Positions 7,508 through 17,471 are shown, numbered from the stretch's first letter. The stretch: DNA of 64,000 nucleotides from Halomonas sp. HAL1 (GCF_030544485.1 NZ_CP130610.1:2976001-3040000); one strand, 5' to 3'. Numbers and translations are program-made. The notes: a model not told the origin generated them from the letters alone.

Positions 7508-8875
7508 CTACCCCAACTGAAACGGATACACAGGGCCGATCTTGAGCAACTGGGTGAGTTCATCCAGTGCCGCAAGCGACTCCTCCGCCAGCTGTGGGTC
7601 GGCGAGATCGTCAGGAGCTAGGCGATCACGGTAGTGGCGCTCCACCCACGCGGTCAGATCGGTGTACAGTGCATCATTGAGCAGCACGCGGCCAGAGAGC
7701 GCGGCACGTTCGGCTTCCGTTAGCACCACGCGCAAGCGCAGGCAGGCGGGGCCGCCACCGTTGCGCATGCTCTGCTTGACGTCTTTTACGATCACTTCGC
7801 CGATGGGGTTATTGCCCGCCAGGATGAGATCCTGGATCGTCCGCCAGACCGCTTCTCGCTCCTGACATTCGCCGGGTACCACCAGCGTCATGGTGCCGTC
7901 CGGGTTGGAGAGCAGTTGGGAGTTGAAGAGATACGATGCGACCGCGTCTTCCATGCTCACCGCCTCGACCGGCACGCGCACGGGAATCAGCGGCGTGTTC
8001 ATTTTCGCACGCAACGCATCGAGCGTGCCCTCTTCGTCCAGAAAGGCCATTTCGTGGTAGAGCAGCACGGGGCCGTTGCCCACTGCAATGACATCGTTAT
8101 GGAACACGCCAGCATCGATGGCATCCGGGTGCTGCTGGGCGAAGACGGTTTGCGCTTCCGTAAGCCCGTGCTGGCGGGCTACCGCTTGGCTGGCTTCCAG
8201 GGTCTGCCGGGCAGGATAGCGCTGGGGTTCACGCTCGCCGCTACGCCCGTCACCAAACGCTTGGCGGCCATAGACAAACAGGTGAACGCCTGGCTCACCG
8301 TATTCGCCGCCAAGGCGGGTGTGATTGGCCGCGCCTTCATCGGAAAAGGCCGGCGTGGCAGGCAGCACGGGATGATGAGCAAAATGTTGCTCATCATGGA
8401 AAATAGCTTGCAGTACCCTTCCGGTGGTTTGCGGCTCCAGGTAGCGGTGAAAGCTTGACTGCAGATTGGCCGGCGTGAAGTGCACCCGGCCATCCGTTGC
8501 GTCGACACTGGGAGTAATCGTGCCTGCGTTAGCGGTCCACATGCTGGAGGCCGAACATACCGCCCGCAGCAGCTGCGGTGCCTCGATAGCAGCGCGGGCC
8601 AGCACATCGCTATTACTGCCGCTGAAGCCTAGATCACGCAGTGCCCCAACATCAGGCCGCTGCTGTGGGGGTAGCACGCCCTGAGCGTAGCCCGCATCCA
8701 TCAGTGACTTCATCTTGGCCAGCCCCTGGAGCGCGCCCTCCTTGGGATTGGAGAGCAGGCCACCGTGGCTCATCGAAGCGACGTTACCGACGGCCAGCCC
8801 CGAGTAATTATGGGTAGGGCCGACCAAACCGTCGAAATTGACTTCCCTGATATGGCTGAAGGCACTGCCGTTCAT
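7508..8875 (-). CDS. astB: N-succinylarginine dihydrolase
   Basis: 455 residues, close to the usual length of about 445. It hydrolyses N2-succinylarginine to N2-succinylornithine, CO2 and 2 NH3, the second step of the arginine succinyltransferase pathway. The N-terminal [19 protein letters not shown] motif is diagnostic. The catalytic Cys is near the end in [11 protein letters not shown], and the [16 protein letters not shown] segment is also conserved. Its start overlaps the astD stop by 4 bases (ATGA), so the two are translationally coupled. It is the last gene of the local aru/ast set, and no astE follows. Confidence 0.96.
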   Translation of the reverse strand: MNGSAFSHIREVNFDGLVGPTHNYSGLAVGNVASMSHGGLLSNPKEGALQGLAKMKSLMDAGYAQGVLPPQQRPDVGALRDLGFSGSNSDVLARAAIEAPQLLRAVCSASSMWTANAGTITPSVDATDGRVHFTPANLQSSFHRYLEPQTTGRVLQAIFHDEQHFAHHPVLPATPAFSDEGAANHTRLGGEYGEPGVHLFVYGRQAFGDGRSGEREPQRYPARQTLEASQAVARQHGLTEAQTVFAQQHPDAIDAGVFHNDVIAVGNGPVLLYHEMAFLDEEGTLDALRAKMNTPLIPVRVPVEAVSMEDAVASYLFNSQLLSNPDGTMTLVVPGECQEREAVWRTIQDLILAGNNPIGEVIVKDVKQSMRNGGGPACLRLRVVLTEAERAALSGRVLLNDALYTDLTAWVERHYRDRLAPDDLADPQLAEESLAALDELTQLLKIGPVYPFQLG

Positions 8876-10344
8876 AGACTCACTCCTGGTGGCAAGGTTT
8901 CAGGCATCTCCAGAGTGTCGGCTTCCATGGAAGCAACCGGATAAGCGCAGTAGTCTGCCGCGTAATAAGCGCTGGGGCGGTGGTTGCCGCTGTCACCTAC
9001 GCCGCCAAAGGGTGCATCGCCGGAAGCGCCGGTGGTCTGGCGGTTCCAGTTAACGATGCCCGCGCGAATGCGCAGCAGGAAGTCGTCCCAATCCGTCTGC
9101 TCACCCCCAATCAGTCCTGCTGAGAGCCCGTAGCGAGTGTTGTTGGCAAGCGAGAGCGCTTCATCCCAATCGCGATAGCGATGGATTTTCAGCAGCGGCC
9201 CGAAGTGCTCCTCGTCGGGAACGTCCAGGCCCGTCACGTCGATCAGCGCGGGGCTCAACAGGCTGGTGTTCTCTACCAGGCGACGCATGCGATTGATCAC
9301 CGTGCCCCCCATGGACTCCAGTTCCTCTTGCGCCTTGAGCAGGCCATCTGCAGCGGCCACGCTCACCAAACCGCCATAGAATGGCGCAGGGTTCTCTTCG
9401 AACTGGCCCGCCACGTGCAGCTTAGCGATCGCCTCGGAAAGCGCATCGATCAGCCGGTCGCCCACGGCGCCCTCCGGCACCATCAAACGACGAGCGCAGG
9501 TGCAGCGCTGGCCACCGGAGAGAAACGCCGACTGCAGAATGGTGAGTACCGCTGCACGCTCGTCATCAATGTCCTTCACTACCAGCGGGTTATTGCCACC
9601 CAGTTCGAGCGCCAGGATTTTATCCAACTGCCCGGCAAACTGCTGATGCAACATGCCGCCCACCTTGGCGCTGCCGGTAAACAGCAGGCCATCAATACCG
9701 GGGTTGCCTGCCAGCGCTTGACCAACGGCGACGCCTCCCTGCACCAGATTGATCACCCCAGCAGGCAGCCCGGCTTCCAGCCAGCACTGAAGGGTTAAAT
9801 CGGCGGTCAGCGGGGTCTGGTCGCTGGGTTTGAAGACGACGGTGTTGCCCGCCAATAGCGCAGGAACCATATGGCCGTTAGGCAGGTGGCCTGGGAAGTT
9901 ATAGGGGCCGAATACCGCCATCACGCCGTGGGGGCGATGGCGCAATACGGCTTTTGTATTGCCAACGGCTTTTTCACGCTCACCGGTACGCTCGTTATAA
10001 GCCTTGACCGATAGTGCGACCTTGCCCACCATCGCACCCGCTTCAGTGCGCGCTTCCCAGAGGGGTTTGCCGGTTTCAGAGGCAATCGCCACGGCTAGCG
10101 CCTCCCCTCGGGATTTCAGCACCTCGGCAAAACGCTCGACGAGGGCCTGGCGCTCGGCAAAGGGAGTGCGCGCCCAGCCAGGAAAGGCGCTGCGGGCAGC
10201 CTTTACGGCGATCTTGACCTGATCCGCGCTGGCCGTGGTGGCCTGCCAGAGCAGCTGACCGGAAACGGGATCATGCTTGCTCAACGACGCGGCGTCGCCT
10301 GCTAGCCAGGCGCCATTGATAAGTTGCTGCTGTTGGGCGTGCAT
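8872..10344 (-). CDS. astD: N-succinylglutamate 5-semialdehyde dehydrogenase
   Basis: 490 residues, the standard length for this aldehyde dehydrogenase. It oxidises succinylglutamate semialdehyde to succinylglutamate with NAD+. Visible family features are [19 protein letters not shown] (cofactor region), [12 protein letters not shown] with the general-base Glu, and [11 protein letters not shown] with the catalytic Cys. [20 protein letters not shown] near the C-terminus is typical of AstD. It overlaps astB by 4 bases and follows aruG after a 53-base gap. Confidence 0.96.
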   Translation of the reverse strand: MHAQQQQLINGAWLAGDAASLSKHDPVSGQLLWQATTASADQVKIAVKAARSAFPGWARTPFAERQALVERFAEVLKSRGEALAVAIASETGKPLWEARTEAGAMVGKVALSVKAYNERTGEREKAVGNTKAVLRHRPHGVMAVFGPYNFPGHLPNGHMVPALLAGNTVVFKPSDQTPLTADLTLQCWLEAGLPAGVINLVQGGVAVGQALAGNPGIDGLLFTGSAKVGGMLHQQFAGQLDKILALELGGNNPLVVKDIDDERAAVLTILQSAFLSGGQRCTCARRLMVPEGAVGDRLIDALSEAIAKLHVAGQFEENPAPFYGGLVSVAAADGLLKAQEELESMGGTVINRMRRLVENTSLLSPALIDVTGLDVPDEEHFGPLLKIHRYRDWDEALSLANNTRYGLSAGLIGGEQTDWDDFLLRIRAGIVNWNRQTTGASGDAPFGGVGDSGNHRPSAYYAADYCAYPVASMEADTLEMPETLPPGVSL

Positions 10345-10397
10345 CGTTCTCTCCTTGCCATGTAAATGCGGGCTTATGTACGTACAGGCTTTCGGGC

Positions 10398-11429
10398 TCA
10401 GGTTTCCAACAGGCGAAGGTAATCACCGGTAGCGACACCCAAGCGGCTCGCTTCCTGCTCGTTAAGCACGATAGTGTTGTCGTCGGCGGGCGCGCGACCT
10501 ATCCAGCTGGCAGTAAAGTTCAGCATATGGGTGGTAGCCGCCAGCCAGCGGCTGACGCTCTCTTCACGGGCAGCGGCAGACACCTCAACCTGACATAGCC
10601 TTGAATTACGGATAGCGCGCACATCATCGATGTAAGCTTCCACCGTGGGACCACCGTCGAAAATGTCGATATAGCCTTCCCAGCGCAATCCCTCTTTCTT
10701 CAACATTTCCAGTGCTGGGCGGGTGTGGCGATGTACCTGGCCGATACAGGCGCGCGCCTCTTCGGCCATAAAGGTAGTGTAGATCGGGAACTTGGGCATC
10801 AACTCACCGATAAAGCTCTTCTGCCCCAAGCCGGTGAGTCGGTCCGCTTCGCTGAAATCCATGGGGAAGAAGTGTTTGCCCAGGCTCTCCCAGAAAGGGC
10901 TGGTGTTGTTCTCGTCGAACACACCGCGCATTTCCGCCAACACTTTATTGGGGAATCGATCACGAAACTGGGCGATAAACAGCCAGCGCGCTTTGGAAAG
11001 CAGCGCGCCGTTGCGTAAGTGGCGATTTGCTTCACCACGATACTCTGGGCGCAGGAACAGCGAGCACACCTCGGCATCGCCGGTGTGGTCGGAGCTTAAA
11101 AACAGCGTGTCGATGGTGCGGTGAAGATCCAATTGAATGGATGAGTGCGCCAAAGTACCCAGCCGATAGTTGTAAAACGGCACTTCGCGCCCTACCTGGC
11201 CTTCAATGGCACAACAGCCAGCAAGTTCGCCGCTCTCTTCATCTTCAAGAACAAAAAAGTAGAGCCGGTCATCCACCGGGGTGCGCTCTTCAAAGGCACT
11301 GGCGGCGGCTTCTATCTTGCCAGCCAGAAACTCGCGGTTATCCGGCAGCGAGGTAAACCCTACCCCGGCCTGCTGCGCAAGCGCCTGCAGCCCATCCAGG
11401 TCATTGCGGGCAATGGGTCGAATGCGCAT
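10398..11429 (-). CDS. aruG: Arginine N-succinyltransferase, beta-type subunit
   Basis: 343 residues. It transfers succinyl from succinyl-CoA to the alpha-amino group of arginine, the entry step of the AST pathway. AstA family signatures include TLFLSSDHTGDAEVCSLFL, SPFWESLGKHFFPMDF, SFIGELMPKFPIY and GYIDIFDGGPTVEA. It is the second of two adjacent AstA-type genes and corresponds in order to AruG of Pseudomonas. Its ATG overlaps the aruF stop by one base (TAATG). It is the more canonical of the two subunits. Confidence 0.93.
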   Translation of the reverse strand: MRIRPIARNDLDGLQALAQQAGVGFTSLPDNREFLAGKIEAAASAFEERTPVDDRLYFFVLEDEESGELAGCCAIEGQVGREVPFYNYRLGTLAHSSIQLDLHRTIDTLFLSSDHTGDAEVCSLFLRPEYRGEANRHLRNGALLSKARWLFIAQFRDRFPNKVLAEMRGVFDENNTSPFWESLGKHFFPMDFSEADRLTGLGQKSFIGELMPKFPIYTTFMAEEARACIGQVHRHTRPALEMLKKEGLRWEGYIDIFDGGPTVEAYIDDVRAIRNSRLCQVEVSAAAREESVSRWLAATTHMLNFTASWIGRAPADDNTIVLNEQEASRLGVATGDYLRLLET

Positions 11430-12535
11430 TACATTTCTCCTTCATCGAGCGCGTCCACCGCGGCGGGTAAGGTAAGCGGTGCGGCCAGCACGGCTCGCCC
11501 TTCCGAAACGCCCAGCCGCTCGGCGTGCTCCGCCGACAGCATCAGCTGGCCCGTGGGCGACAACGCATAACGCGCGACGATACAGCGGAAATCACCCAGC
11601 TTCTGGTTGGCAATCATCGCCGGTTCGGCATCTGGCAAAGCGTGTTCGGGACGTATGCGCACCGGGTGCCAGGCGGCTCGACGAAAGGTTTCCAGCCGCT
11701 CACGCTCGGCTTTGACAATCGGCCCAGCGTCGAAAATATCCACATGGCGCGAACGCACAAAACCCTCTGCCAGCATCTCTTCCAGCGCCTCTTCATGGGC
11801 GGGGTGTTCACGACCAATGGCGGCCCTCGCCTGGGGCGTCAACAGCGGCAGGTAGAGCGGGAATTGGGGCATCACTTCGGCGATGAAACTTTTCGAGCGC
11901 ACCCCCGCAACGTGGTTGATGTCCTGGAAGCTGCGGGCAAAGAAGTGCCTGCCGACGCTTTCCCAAAACGGCGATTCACCGCGAGTATCCAGGTAGCCGG
12001 GGAACGCGACCGCCAGGATGCGCGAAAAGCGCTCTGGATATTGGGCAATAAACATCAACCGCGCCCGACGCAGCAGATTCTCGGCACTGGTGCCCTTATA
12101 GCGGGGATTCAGCGAAAAAGCGCACAGCAGGGTGGCATCCGAAACTTCGTGGGAAAGTGCCAGTGTCTGAACTTCACGACGCACATTCAACTGCTGCGAG
12201 GCGTGAATAAGCGTTTCCTGACGATAGGTATAGTAAGCCTCATTGGCACCTGCCTGGGCACGGATAGTGGCCGTTCCCAACACTTCCTCACGACTATCGT
12301 CAGCGAGCACAAAGGTATAGTGCTCGTTTTCTGGAAACTCGACCTCGCCATTGAAAGCCTCCTGGGAGCGCGCGATGCGCTCCTGAAGCCGCTCGCGATT
12401 GGCAGGCAAGTTGGTCAACCTGGGCACTGCATGCTCAGCCAACTGTTCGAGCGCCGGGAGATCCGACGCTTTAACGGGTCGCACTACCAGCATCTTCGAC
12501 GCCCCCTCTGTTAACCCAGTAGGCTGCTCACTCAT
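11429..12535 (-). CDS. aruF: Arginine N-succinyltransferase, alpha-type subunit
   Basis: 368 residues, paralogous to the next gene. It shares [20 protein letters not shown], split as [12 protein letters not shown] and SFQDINH, as well as [14 protein letters not shown] and [14 protein letters not shown]. The first 14 residues ([14 protein letters not shown]) precede the usual [12 protein letters not shown] start, so the true start may be the ATG 42 bases downstream. However, the listed ATG overlaps the aruC stop by 4 bases, which favours it. With AruG it forms the hetero-oligomeric transferase known from Pseudomonas. Confidence 0.92.
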   Translation of the reverse strand: MSEQPTGLTEGASKMLVVRPVKASDLPALEQLAEHAVPRLTNLPANRERLQERIARSQEAFNGEVEFPENEHYTFVLADDSREEVLGTATIRAQAGANEAYYTYRQETLIHASQQLNVRREVQTLALSHEVSDATLLCAFSLNPRYKGTSAENLLRRARLMFIAQYPERFSRILAVAFPGYLDTRGESPFWESVGRHFFARSFQDINHVAGVRSKSFIAEVMPQFPLYLPLLTPQARAAIGREHPAHEEALEEMLAEGFVRSRHVDIFDAGPIVKAERERLETFRRAAWHPVRIRPEHALPDAEPAMIANQKLGDFRCIVARYALSPTGQLMLSAEHAERLGVSEGRAVLAAPLTLPAAVDALDEGEM

Positions 12536-13746
12536 GCTGAGGCAACTAGCCGCTCAATGGCACGCTCTAGCCGAACCATGCCTTCGGCGATATCCGCCTC
12601 GGGAATCACCAGCGAAGGTGCCATGCGCAGTACATTGGGTCCTGCAATCAGGGCCATCAAGCCCTCTTCGATGGCCAGCGGCAGAATGTCCTTGGCGCGA
12701 CCTTCATAGGCATCCGACATCTGGGCACCCATCAGCAGGCCCATACCACGAATCTCCTTGAACACCCCGTGCTTGCGGTTGATGGTTTCCAGATGCTCGC
12801 GGAACAGATCGTGGCGCTTTTTCACCCCATCCAACACTTCAGGGGTATCGATAAACTCGACGGCCGCCAGTGCCACGGCAGACGCCAGCGCATTGCCGCC
12901 GTAGGTGGAGCCGTGAGTACCAATGACCAGCGACTTGGCGACGTCATCGGTGGCCAGCATGGCGCCAATGGGGAAACCACCGCCCAGCGACTTGGCGCTG
13001 GTCAGGATATCCGGGGTGATGCCGTAGTTCTTGTAAGCGTAGAGCTCACCGCTGCGACCCACGCCGGTTTGCACCTCATCAAAAATCAACAGCGCGTTAT
13101 GTTCGTCACACAGATCGCGCAAGCCCTGGAGAAATGCTGGTGTTGCGGGCACGATGCCGCCCTCGCCCTGCATGGGCTCGACCATGATCGCGCAGGTGTC
13201 GTCGCCCATCAGCGCACGAACGCTTTCCAGGTCGTTGTAGTTGGCGTGATGAATGCCGCCCGGCACCGGGCCAAAGCCCTGGGAATACTTGGGCTGGCCG
13301 CCCACGCTGACGGTAAAGAAGGTACGACCGTGGAAAGATTGATAAAACGAGATGATCTTGTCTTTCTGTTCGCCATGGTTATCGACGGCCCAGCGGCGTG
13401 CCAGCTTCAGCGCGGCCTCGTTGGCTTCACCGCCTGAAGAGCATAGAAACACTTTATCAGCGAATGTACGCTCGACCAGCGTTTTGGCCAGGTTCAATGC
13501 GGGCTCGTTGGTAAACACGTTAGAGAGGTGCCAGAGCTTTTCGCCCTGCTCTTTCAGCGCATTGACCAGCACCGGGTGACAGTGACCCAGGGAGTTGACG
13601 GCGATGCCCCCAGCGAAATCGATATATTCCCGCCCCTGCTGATCCCACAAGCGGCTACCTTCACCGCGCACGGGAATGACCTGCTGCGGAGAGTAGTTGG
13701 GCGTCATGTAGTGGTCGTAATCTTGACGGCTTGGGGTATGACTCAT
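12532..13746 (-). CDS. aruC: Acetylornithine/succinylornithine aminotransferase
   Basis: 404 residues, a PLP-dependent class III aminotransferase. In this cluster it converts succinylornithine to succinylglutamate semialdehyde, and the same enzyme type serves acetylornithine in biosynthesis. Motifs seen are [29 protein letters not shown] [25 protein letters not shown], and [17 protein letters not shown] with the PLP Lys. It is the first gene of the aru/ast operon, as in Pseudomonas aruCFGDB. Its C-terminus overlaps aruF by 4 bases. Confidence 0.94.
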   Translation of the reverse strand: MSHTPSRQDYDHYMTPNYSPQQVIPVRGEGSRLWDQQGREYIDFAGGIAVNSLGHCHPVLVNALKEQGEKLWHLSNVFTNEPALNLAKTLVERTFADKVFLCSSGGEANEAALKLARRWAVDNHGEQKDKIISFYQSFHGRTFFTVSVGGQPKYSQGFGPVPGGIHHANYNDLESVRALMGDDTCAIMVEPMQGEGGIVPATPAFLQGLRDLCDEHNALLIFDEVQTGVGRSGELYAYKNYGITPDILTSAKSLGGGFPIGAMLATDDVAKSLVIGTHGSTYGGNALASAVALAAVEFIDTPEVLDGVKKRHDLFREHLETINRKHGVFKEIRGMGLLMGAQMSDAYEGRAKDILPLAIEEGLMALIAGPNVLRMAPSLVIPEADIAEGMVRLERAIERLVASA

Positions 13747-13782
13747 GGCGCGTTATCTCCGGTGGAGGAAAGGAATGAAAAC

Positions 13783-13811
13783 AGTATAAGGGGCCAACGC
13801 GGTTAACCGCT
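13783..13811 (-). promoter_or_regulatory. Candidate aru/ast operon promoter with palindrome
   Basis: On the minus strand a good -10 (TATACT, 13788-13783) lies about 37 bases before the aruC ATG. There is no good -35. A perfect 12-base palindrome, GCGGTTAACCGC (13799-13810), overlaps the -35 zone. A poor -35 overlapped by a symmetric site suits an activated or repressed promoter. The assignment is inference from position. Confidence 0.45.
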
Positions 13812-13975
13812 TTCAGCAATGGGACGGCAAATTATGAATAGCGACGCCCATTGAGTCGCGTTAACGCCTTGAAGAACGCTATAAGACCCCCATACTTATT
13901 GGCAAGCGATAAAGTCATGCTTGGATAGCGAGGTATCGCGACGTACTGACACTCAGGAAGAGAGGAGTACACCCT

Positions 13976-14770
13976 ATGCAGATTGATCTAAGCGGTAAGC
14001 ACGCCATCATTACCGGCTCGACGGCGGGTATCGGCTTTGCGATTGCCCAAGGGCTTGCCAACGCTGGCGCCAAGGTTGTCGTCACAGGCCGTTCGCAGGC
14101 ACGTGTAGAGGAGGCAATAGCCAGCATTAAACAGGATGCCCCGAATGCCCAGGTAGAAGGCGTAGCCGCCGATCTCGGCACCGCTGAAGGCTGCCAAACA
14201 CTGATCCAGCAGCAACCCAGCGCAGATATCCTGATCAATAATGTGGGAATTTTTGGTCCACAGGACTTCTTCGAGGTTGATGACGCGACCTGGCAACAAT
14301 TTTTCGACATCAATATCATGAGTGCCGTGCGCCTTTCTCGCCATTATGCCCAAGGCATGCGCGACCGCGACTGGGGCCGCATCCAGTTTATCTCCAGTGA
14401 ATCGGGCATCAACATCCCGACCGAGATGGTGCATTACGGCATGACGAAATCAGCACTACTATCGGTTTCGCGCGGGCTGGCCAAAGTGCTCAGCGGCACG
14501 CAGGTAACTGTCAACGCTATCTTGCCTGGGCCAACGCGCTCTGAAGGCGTGCTCACGATGATTGGTGAAATGGCAGAGAAAGAAGGCATTTCTCAGCAGG
14601 AAATGGAGGCACGCTTTGTTAAAGAGAACCGCCCGACTTCTATCATCCAACGCTTAGCAACACCTGAAGAAGTGGCTAGCATGAGCGTCTATGCCGCATC
14701 GACCCAAGCGAGCGCCACCACGGGAGCGGCACTGCGCGTGGAAGGCGGCATTGTCGATACCTTAACCTGA
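13976..14770 (+). CDS. Short-chain dehydrogenase/reductase
   Basis: 264 residues, the normal length for classical SDRs, which use NAD(P)H to interconvert alcohols and ketones. It has the cofactor motif TGSTAGIGFAIAQ (TGxxxGIG), DILINNVGIFG (NNxG), the catalytic Ser region FISSESG, and YGMTKSALL (YxxxK). The basic patch VVTGRSQARVEEAI after the second strand suggests NADP(H). The start is supported by AGGAG 9 bases upstream. It is divergent from aruC and convergent with the GlxA-type regulator. The substrate is unknown. Confidence 0.88.
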   Translation: MQIDLSGKHAIITGSTAGIGFAIAQGLANAGAKVVVTGRSQARVEEAIASIKQDAPNAQVEGVAADLGTAEGCQTLIQQQPSADILINNVGIFGPQDFFEVDDATWQQFFDINIMSAVRLSRHYAQGMRDRDWGRIQFISSESGINIPTEMVHYGMTKSALLSVSRGLAKVLSGTQVTVNAILPGPTRSEGVLTMIGEMAEKEGISQQEMEARFVKENRPTSIIQRLATPEEVASMSVYAASTQASATTGAALRVEGGIVDTLT

Positions 14771-14776
14771 ATCTTT

Positions 14777-15754
14777 CTAACCCAGACGCTCTTCTCTGGG
14801 TGTCATGCCAAAATGATTTCGGTAGGCGGTGGAAAAATGCGCGCCGGAGGAAAAACCGGTAGCGAAAGCGATATCGCCTACCGGCCGGTCACTTTCACGC
14901 AGTTGTTTGCGCGCTTCCTGTAAGCGTAAATCCAGATAGTACCGGCTTGGCACCGCCTGCAGATACTTCTTAAACAGTCGCTCCAGCTGGCGCCGGGAAA
15001 TCCCCAGGTGCTCGGCCAGCTCAAGGGTCGAGAGCGGCTCCTCGATATTGGCTTCCATCAGCGTGACGGCATCTATCAGGCTTTTGGGCGCATGGCCTAA
15101 GCGGGTGCGTAGTGGCACATGCTGGCGCTCGTCCGCCAGCCGAATGCGATCACACACAAACTGTTCCGAGACCTGCTCTGCCAAGCGTGCGCCGTGGTGC
15201 TGACCTATCAGCGTTAGCATCAGATCCATTGCCGCCGTGCCACCGGCGCAAGTCAGTCGGTCGCGGTCAATTTCGAACAACTGCTGGGAGAGGGTGACTT
15301 GCGGGTAGGCCTGCGCAAACGCCTCAAAGCGCTGCCATGGCAGCGTGGCACGATAGCCTTCCAGCAACCCACAGCGAGCCAGCACTTCCGTCCCTCCGGC
15401 CAAACCGCCAAGCGCCACACCGCGCCCCTGGTGGCCGCGCAACCACTCGTTAAGCTTTGCTGGCAATGTATAGGGAAGCGGCGTGGGCGCGCATATCAGT
15501 AACAAATCAAGCGGCCCCAGTGCGGTACCCAGCTCATGCTGTGCAATCAGGGAAAGCTGTGCACCGCTGCGCACCGGTTCGTCGCTGAGGCTTAGCGTAA
15601 CGGTGTGATAAAGCATCTGGCCGCTTAACTGGTTCGCCATTTGCAGCGGCTCCAGCGCGCTGGCGTGGGTCAACAGCGAGAACCCCGGCAGTAGCATAAA
15701 CGCGACCCGCCGACGGGCTATCGCTGCTTTTGATGCTAAGTGATTGGACTGCAT
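14777..15754 (-). CDS. GlxA-type AraC family transcriptional regulator
   Basis: About 325 residues from ATG 15754. The N-terminal two thirds form a DJ-1/PfpI-like domain (RRRVAFMLLPGFSLLTHASA, ALGPLDLLLICAP). The C-terminal AraC pair of HTHs reads STLELAEHLGISRRQLERLF and DIAFATGFSSGAHFSTAYR. Upstream in-frame starts as far as 15904 are unlikely, because a terminator (15894-15923) reaches into that stretch. The architecture is that of GbdR, CdhR and Pseudomonas ArgR. Its closeness to the aru/ast genes makes an ArgR-like role possible, but family members sensing betaine or carnitine look the same at this level. Confidence 0.88.
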   Translation of the reverse strand: MQSNHLASKAAIARRRVAFMLLPGFSLLTHASALEPLQMANQLSGQMLYHTVTLSLSDEPVRSGAQLSLIAQHELGTALGPLDLLLICAPTPLPYTLPAKLNEWLRGHQGRGVALGGLAGGTEVLARCGLLEGYRATLPWQRFEAFAQAYPQVTLSQQLFEIDRDRLTCAGGTAAMDLMLTLIGQHHGARLAEQVSEQFVCDRIRLADERQHVPLRTRLGHAPKSLIDAVTLMEANIEEPLSTLELAEHLGISRRQLERLFKKYLQAVPSRYYLDLRLQEARKQLRESDRPVGDIAFATGFSSGAHFSTAYRNHFGMTPREERLG

Positions 15755-15893
15755 AATTATTGAAGAAACTGCATGAGAACCGCCAACGGCTTGGATAAAT
15801 AACCATCTTACCCAATTGCGCAAATGAAGGCAGCGCTTGTTACTCATACATAAAAAAAGATGTCGCCGCGTTAATAGCGTTAGCGCAGCTACC

Positions 15894-15923
15894 AAAAAGG
15901 GCAAGGCGTATCCGCCTTGCCCT
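15894..15923 (-). terminator. Intrinsic terminator of the PRC-barrel gene
   Basis: A perfect 11-base stem, AGGGCAAGGCG/CGCCTTGCCCT, with loop TATC. On the minus strand five T residues follow it. It lies 58 bases after the stop of the PRC-barrel gene. Confidence 0.88.
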
Positions 15924-15981
15924 CTTCATTAGTCACTAACGATTGACTGTATCAAACAGCACCTCTGTTAGTGTTGCTGCG

Positions 15982-16767
15982 TTACTGTTGCTGCGCCTCA
16001 GATAGCGTCATGTTGCCATCCACTTCGCTGTACTCATCTTCTTGGTAATTATTCGATGAAGCTTCAATTTCATCTTCGCCATAGTTTGTGTTGACAACGA
16101 GCTGATCATTTTCAAGCTGCATGTCATTGATAGGCAGCGCAATGTCCGTTGCGCCAAAGCCCCAAATACCACCTACCGAAACAATAGCAAACAAATCGCC
16201 AGACTCATCGTGCTTTGCAATATGTTGTACTCCACCGATCTCTTCATCTTCCTGATTCATCACTGTCATCCCTTCCAGGTCGCTGACCTGACGTGACATC
16301 AGTGAGTTGGACTGGTCATTTTGATCGGCCTGATCATTTTGATCAGTTTGGTCACTCTGCTGATCATTCTGCTGGCGCTCTTGCTCGTCTTCATTGACAT
16401 TAACCTGGGCGTCTTCCGCTTGCTCAATCGTCACCTCAGGCTCGCCAGTTTGCTCAACGGTGACATTAGGTTCGGCTTCTTCCACGGTCACATTGGGCTC
16501 AGGTTGCTCAATAGTGACTTTAGGTTGAGACTGCTCCACCGTGATATCAGGTTTCTCTTGCTCTACTTCTACTTCAGCAGGCTTTTGTTTAACGTTGATG
16601 TCCCTAGTTTCGTCGTTGCTACCCTGCCCTTGTGCATTTGTGTCTTGTTGCTGGATCGTTTGATTGCTTCGATCAGTGTCATTCTCGTTCTCTTCCTGAG
16701 CAAGAACGCCAGCTGATAAGCCTGCGCAAACCGCACCGATGGCAATTGCTAATGCTGTCCGTTTCAT
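15982..16767 (-). CDS. Secreted acidic PRC-barrel protein with VTVEQ-type repeats
   Basis: 261 residues. A signal peptide (MKRTALAIAIGAVCAGLSAG, cleaved after VLAQ) points to the periplasm or outside. Residues about 60-118 hold degenerate 8-9-residue repeats of the pattern P-x-V-T-V/I-E-Q (PDITVEQSQ, PKVTIEQPE, PNVTVEEAE, PNVTVEQTG, PEVTIEQAE). A DQ/DN-rich linker follows (DQTDQNDQADQNDQ). Residues about 158-225 form a PRC-barrel (SDLEGMTVMNQEDEEIGG, ALPINDMQLENDQLVV). The protein is strongly acidic, as expected of exported proteins in a halophile. Such barrels bind proteins or metals, and no enzymatic residue is seen. The ribosome binding site is AAGGAGAG. Confidence 0.85.
   Translation of the reverse strand: MKRTALAIAIGAVCAGLSAGVLAQEENENDTDRSNQTIQQQDTNAQGQGSNDETRDINVKQKPAEVEVEQEKPDITVEQSQPKVTIEQPEPNVTVEEAEPNVTVEQTGEPEVTIEQAEDAQVNVNEDEQERQQNDQQSDQTDQNDQADQNDQSNSLMSRQVSDLEGMTVMNQEDEEIGGVQHIAKHDESGDLFAIVSVGGIWGFGATDIALPINDMQLENDQLVVNTNYGEDEIEASSNNYQEDEYSEVDGNMTLSEAQQQ
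16430..16580 (-). repeat. Degenerate 24-27 base tandem repeats inside PRC-barrel gene
   Basis: Five to six diverged in-frame copies encode the P-x-V-T-V/I-E-Q units. The DNA keeps recurring blocks such as GGTGACATTAGG and GGTCACATTGGG on the plus strand, but the copies have drifted, so recent slippage is not evident. Confidence 0.7.
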
Positions 16768-16803
16768 ACAATCTCTCCTTGTGTTGGTTTACACTTAAGA
16801 AGC

Positions 16804-16823
16804 TAGTACACCGAAGTGTACTA
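16804..16823. promoter_or_regulatory. Inverted repeat upstream of PRC-barrel gene
   Basis: Perfect 8-base arms, TAGTACAC/GTGTACTA, around CGAA, 37 bases before the start codon. A second GTGT...ACAC pair sits between it and the ribosome binding site (16781-16794). It could be an operator or a 5' leader hairpin. Confidence 0.45.
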
Positions 16824-17022
16824 AATCAAAGCCAAAACGAATTTCTTATAAAAGATTAATAAACATTAACCACTTGCCAACTACATCTATTATTTATGTA
16901 GACAAAGTATTCACTACCACTTTTACTATTTAGCCCTTAGCTAATAGAGCGCTAAAAAACACTGTTCAGCTATTTACATACTGAATATTACACCGAGACT
17001 GGCTAGCTGATTAATAATACAA

Positions 17023-17277
17023 CTACCCAGGAAAACGCTTACCCGCCTGTTCATCCGACGCATCATAATCCTGAGTATCATCAGGGTCGGAGCCAAGCTC
17101 CTCGGCTGTTTTGGCTTCAAAACGCCGTGCAGCGTCAATGGCTTGAGGTTCAGTTTCATGTTGAGAGATTTCCTGAGGCTCACTAGGCTCAGTTACATCT
17201 ATCACTCGCCAACCCGAAATAATAAGCTTATTGTCTCGCTTTTGACTGATAGGCTCCACGCGTGCTACTCGTGTCAT
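17023..17277 (-). CDS. Small soluble protein of unknown function (84 aa)
   Basis: The start is well supported by AGGAGG 6 bases before ATG. The first 32 residues look like a basic beta-rich segment (RDNKLIISGWRVIDVTEP). The rest is acidic and probably extended (SEPQEISQHETEPQ, SDPDDTQDYDASDE), ending KRFPG. There is no signal peptide or membrane helix. I do not recognise the family. It sits between the secreted PRC-barrel gene and a small single-helix membrane protein gene on the same strand, each with its own spacing of about 200 bases, so it is probably separately transcribed. Confidence 0.7.
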   Translation of the reverse strand: MTRVARVEPISQKRDNKLIISGWRVIDVTEPSEPQEISQHETEPQAIDAARRFEAKTAEELGSDPDDTQDYDASDEQAGKRFPG

Positions 17278-17420
17278 ATATCCTCCTGCTTGAAAGGTAT
17301 TAACTTTTTATAACCTCTTCCTTTCTTAGCAGAACTTTCGTCCTCTGACGAATTTATAGACGAAATTTAACAACTATTGAAAGTAATAAGCCTCTTTCTA
17401 AATATTAAACGCTCTTGCCA

Positions 17421-17451
17421 AAACAAAATTGCCGGGCGCTCGGCCCGGCAA
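17421..17451 (-). terminator. Intrinsic terminator of the 71-aa membrane protein gene
   Basis: A 9-base perfect stem, TTGCCGGGC/GCCCGGCAA, with loop GCTCG. On the minus strand TTTTGTTTT follows. It lies 20 bases past the stop at 17472. Confidence 0.87.
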
Positions 17452-17471
17452 TACGTCAGCATGGTGACTCG

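Noticed and set aside
7916..8458. A 180-codon plus-strand frame
   Set aside because: It is antisense to astB, and no family features were seen.
9181..9798. A 205-codon plus-strand frame
   Set aside because: It is antisense to astD, and no family features were seen.
11525..12514. A 329-codon open frame on the plus strand
   Set aside because: It lies wholly opposite aruF, whose protein has clear family motifs. High-GC third positions in aruF open the reverse frame, and the predicted protein resembles nothing.
12769..13437. A 222-codon open frame on the plus strand
   Set aside because: It is antisense to aruC, which has strong aminotransferase motifs.
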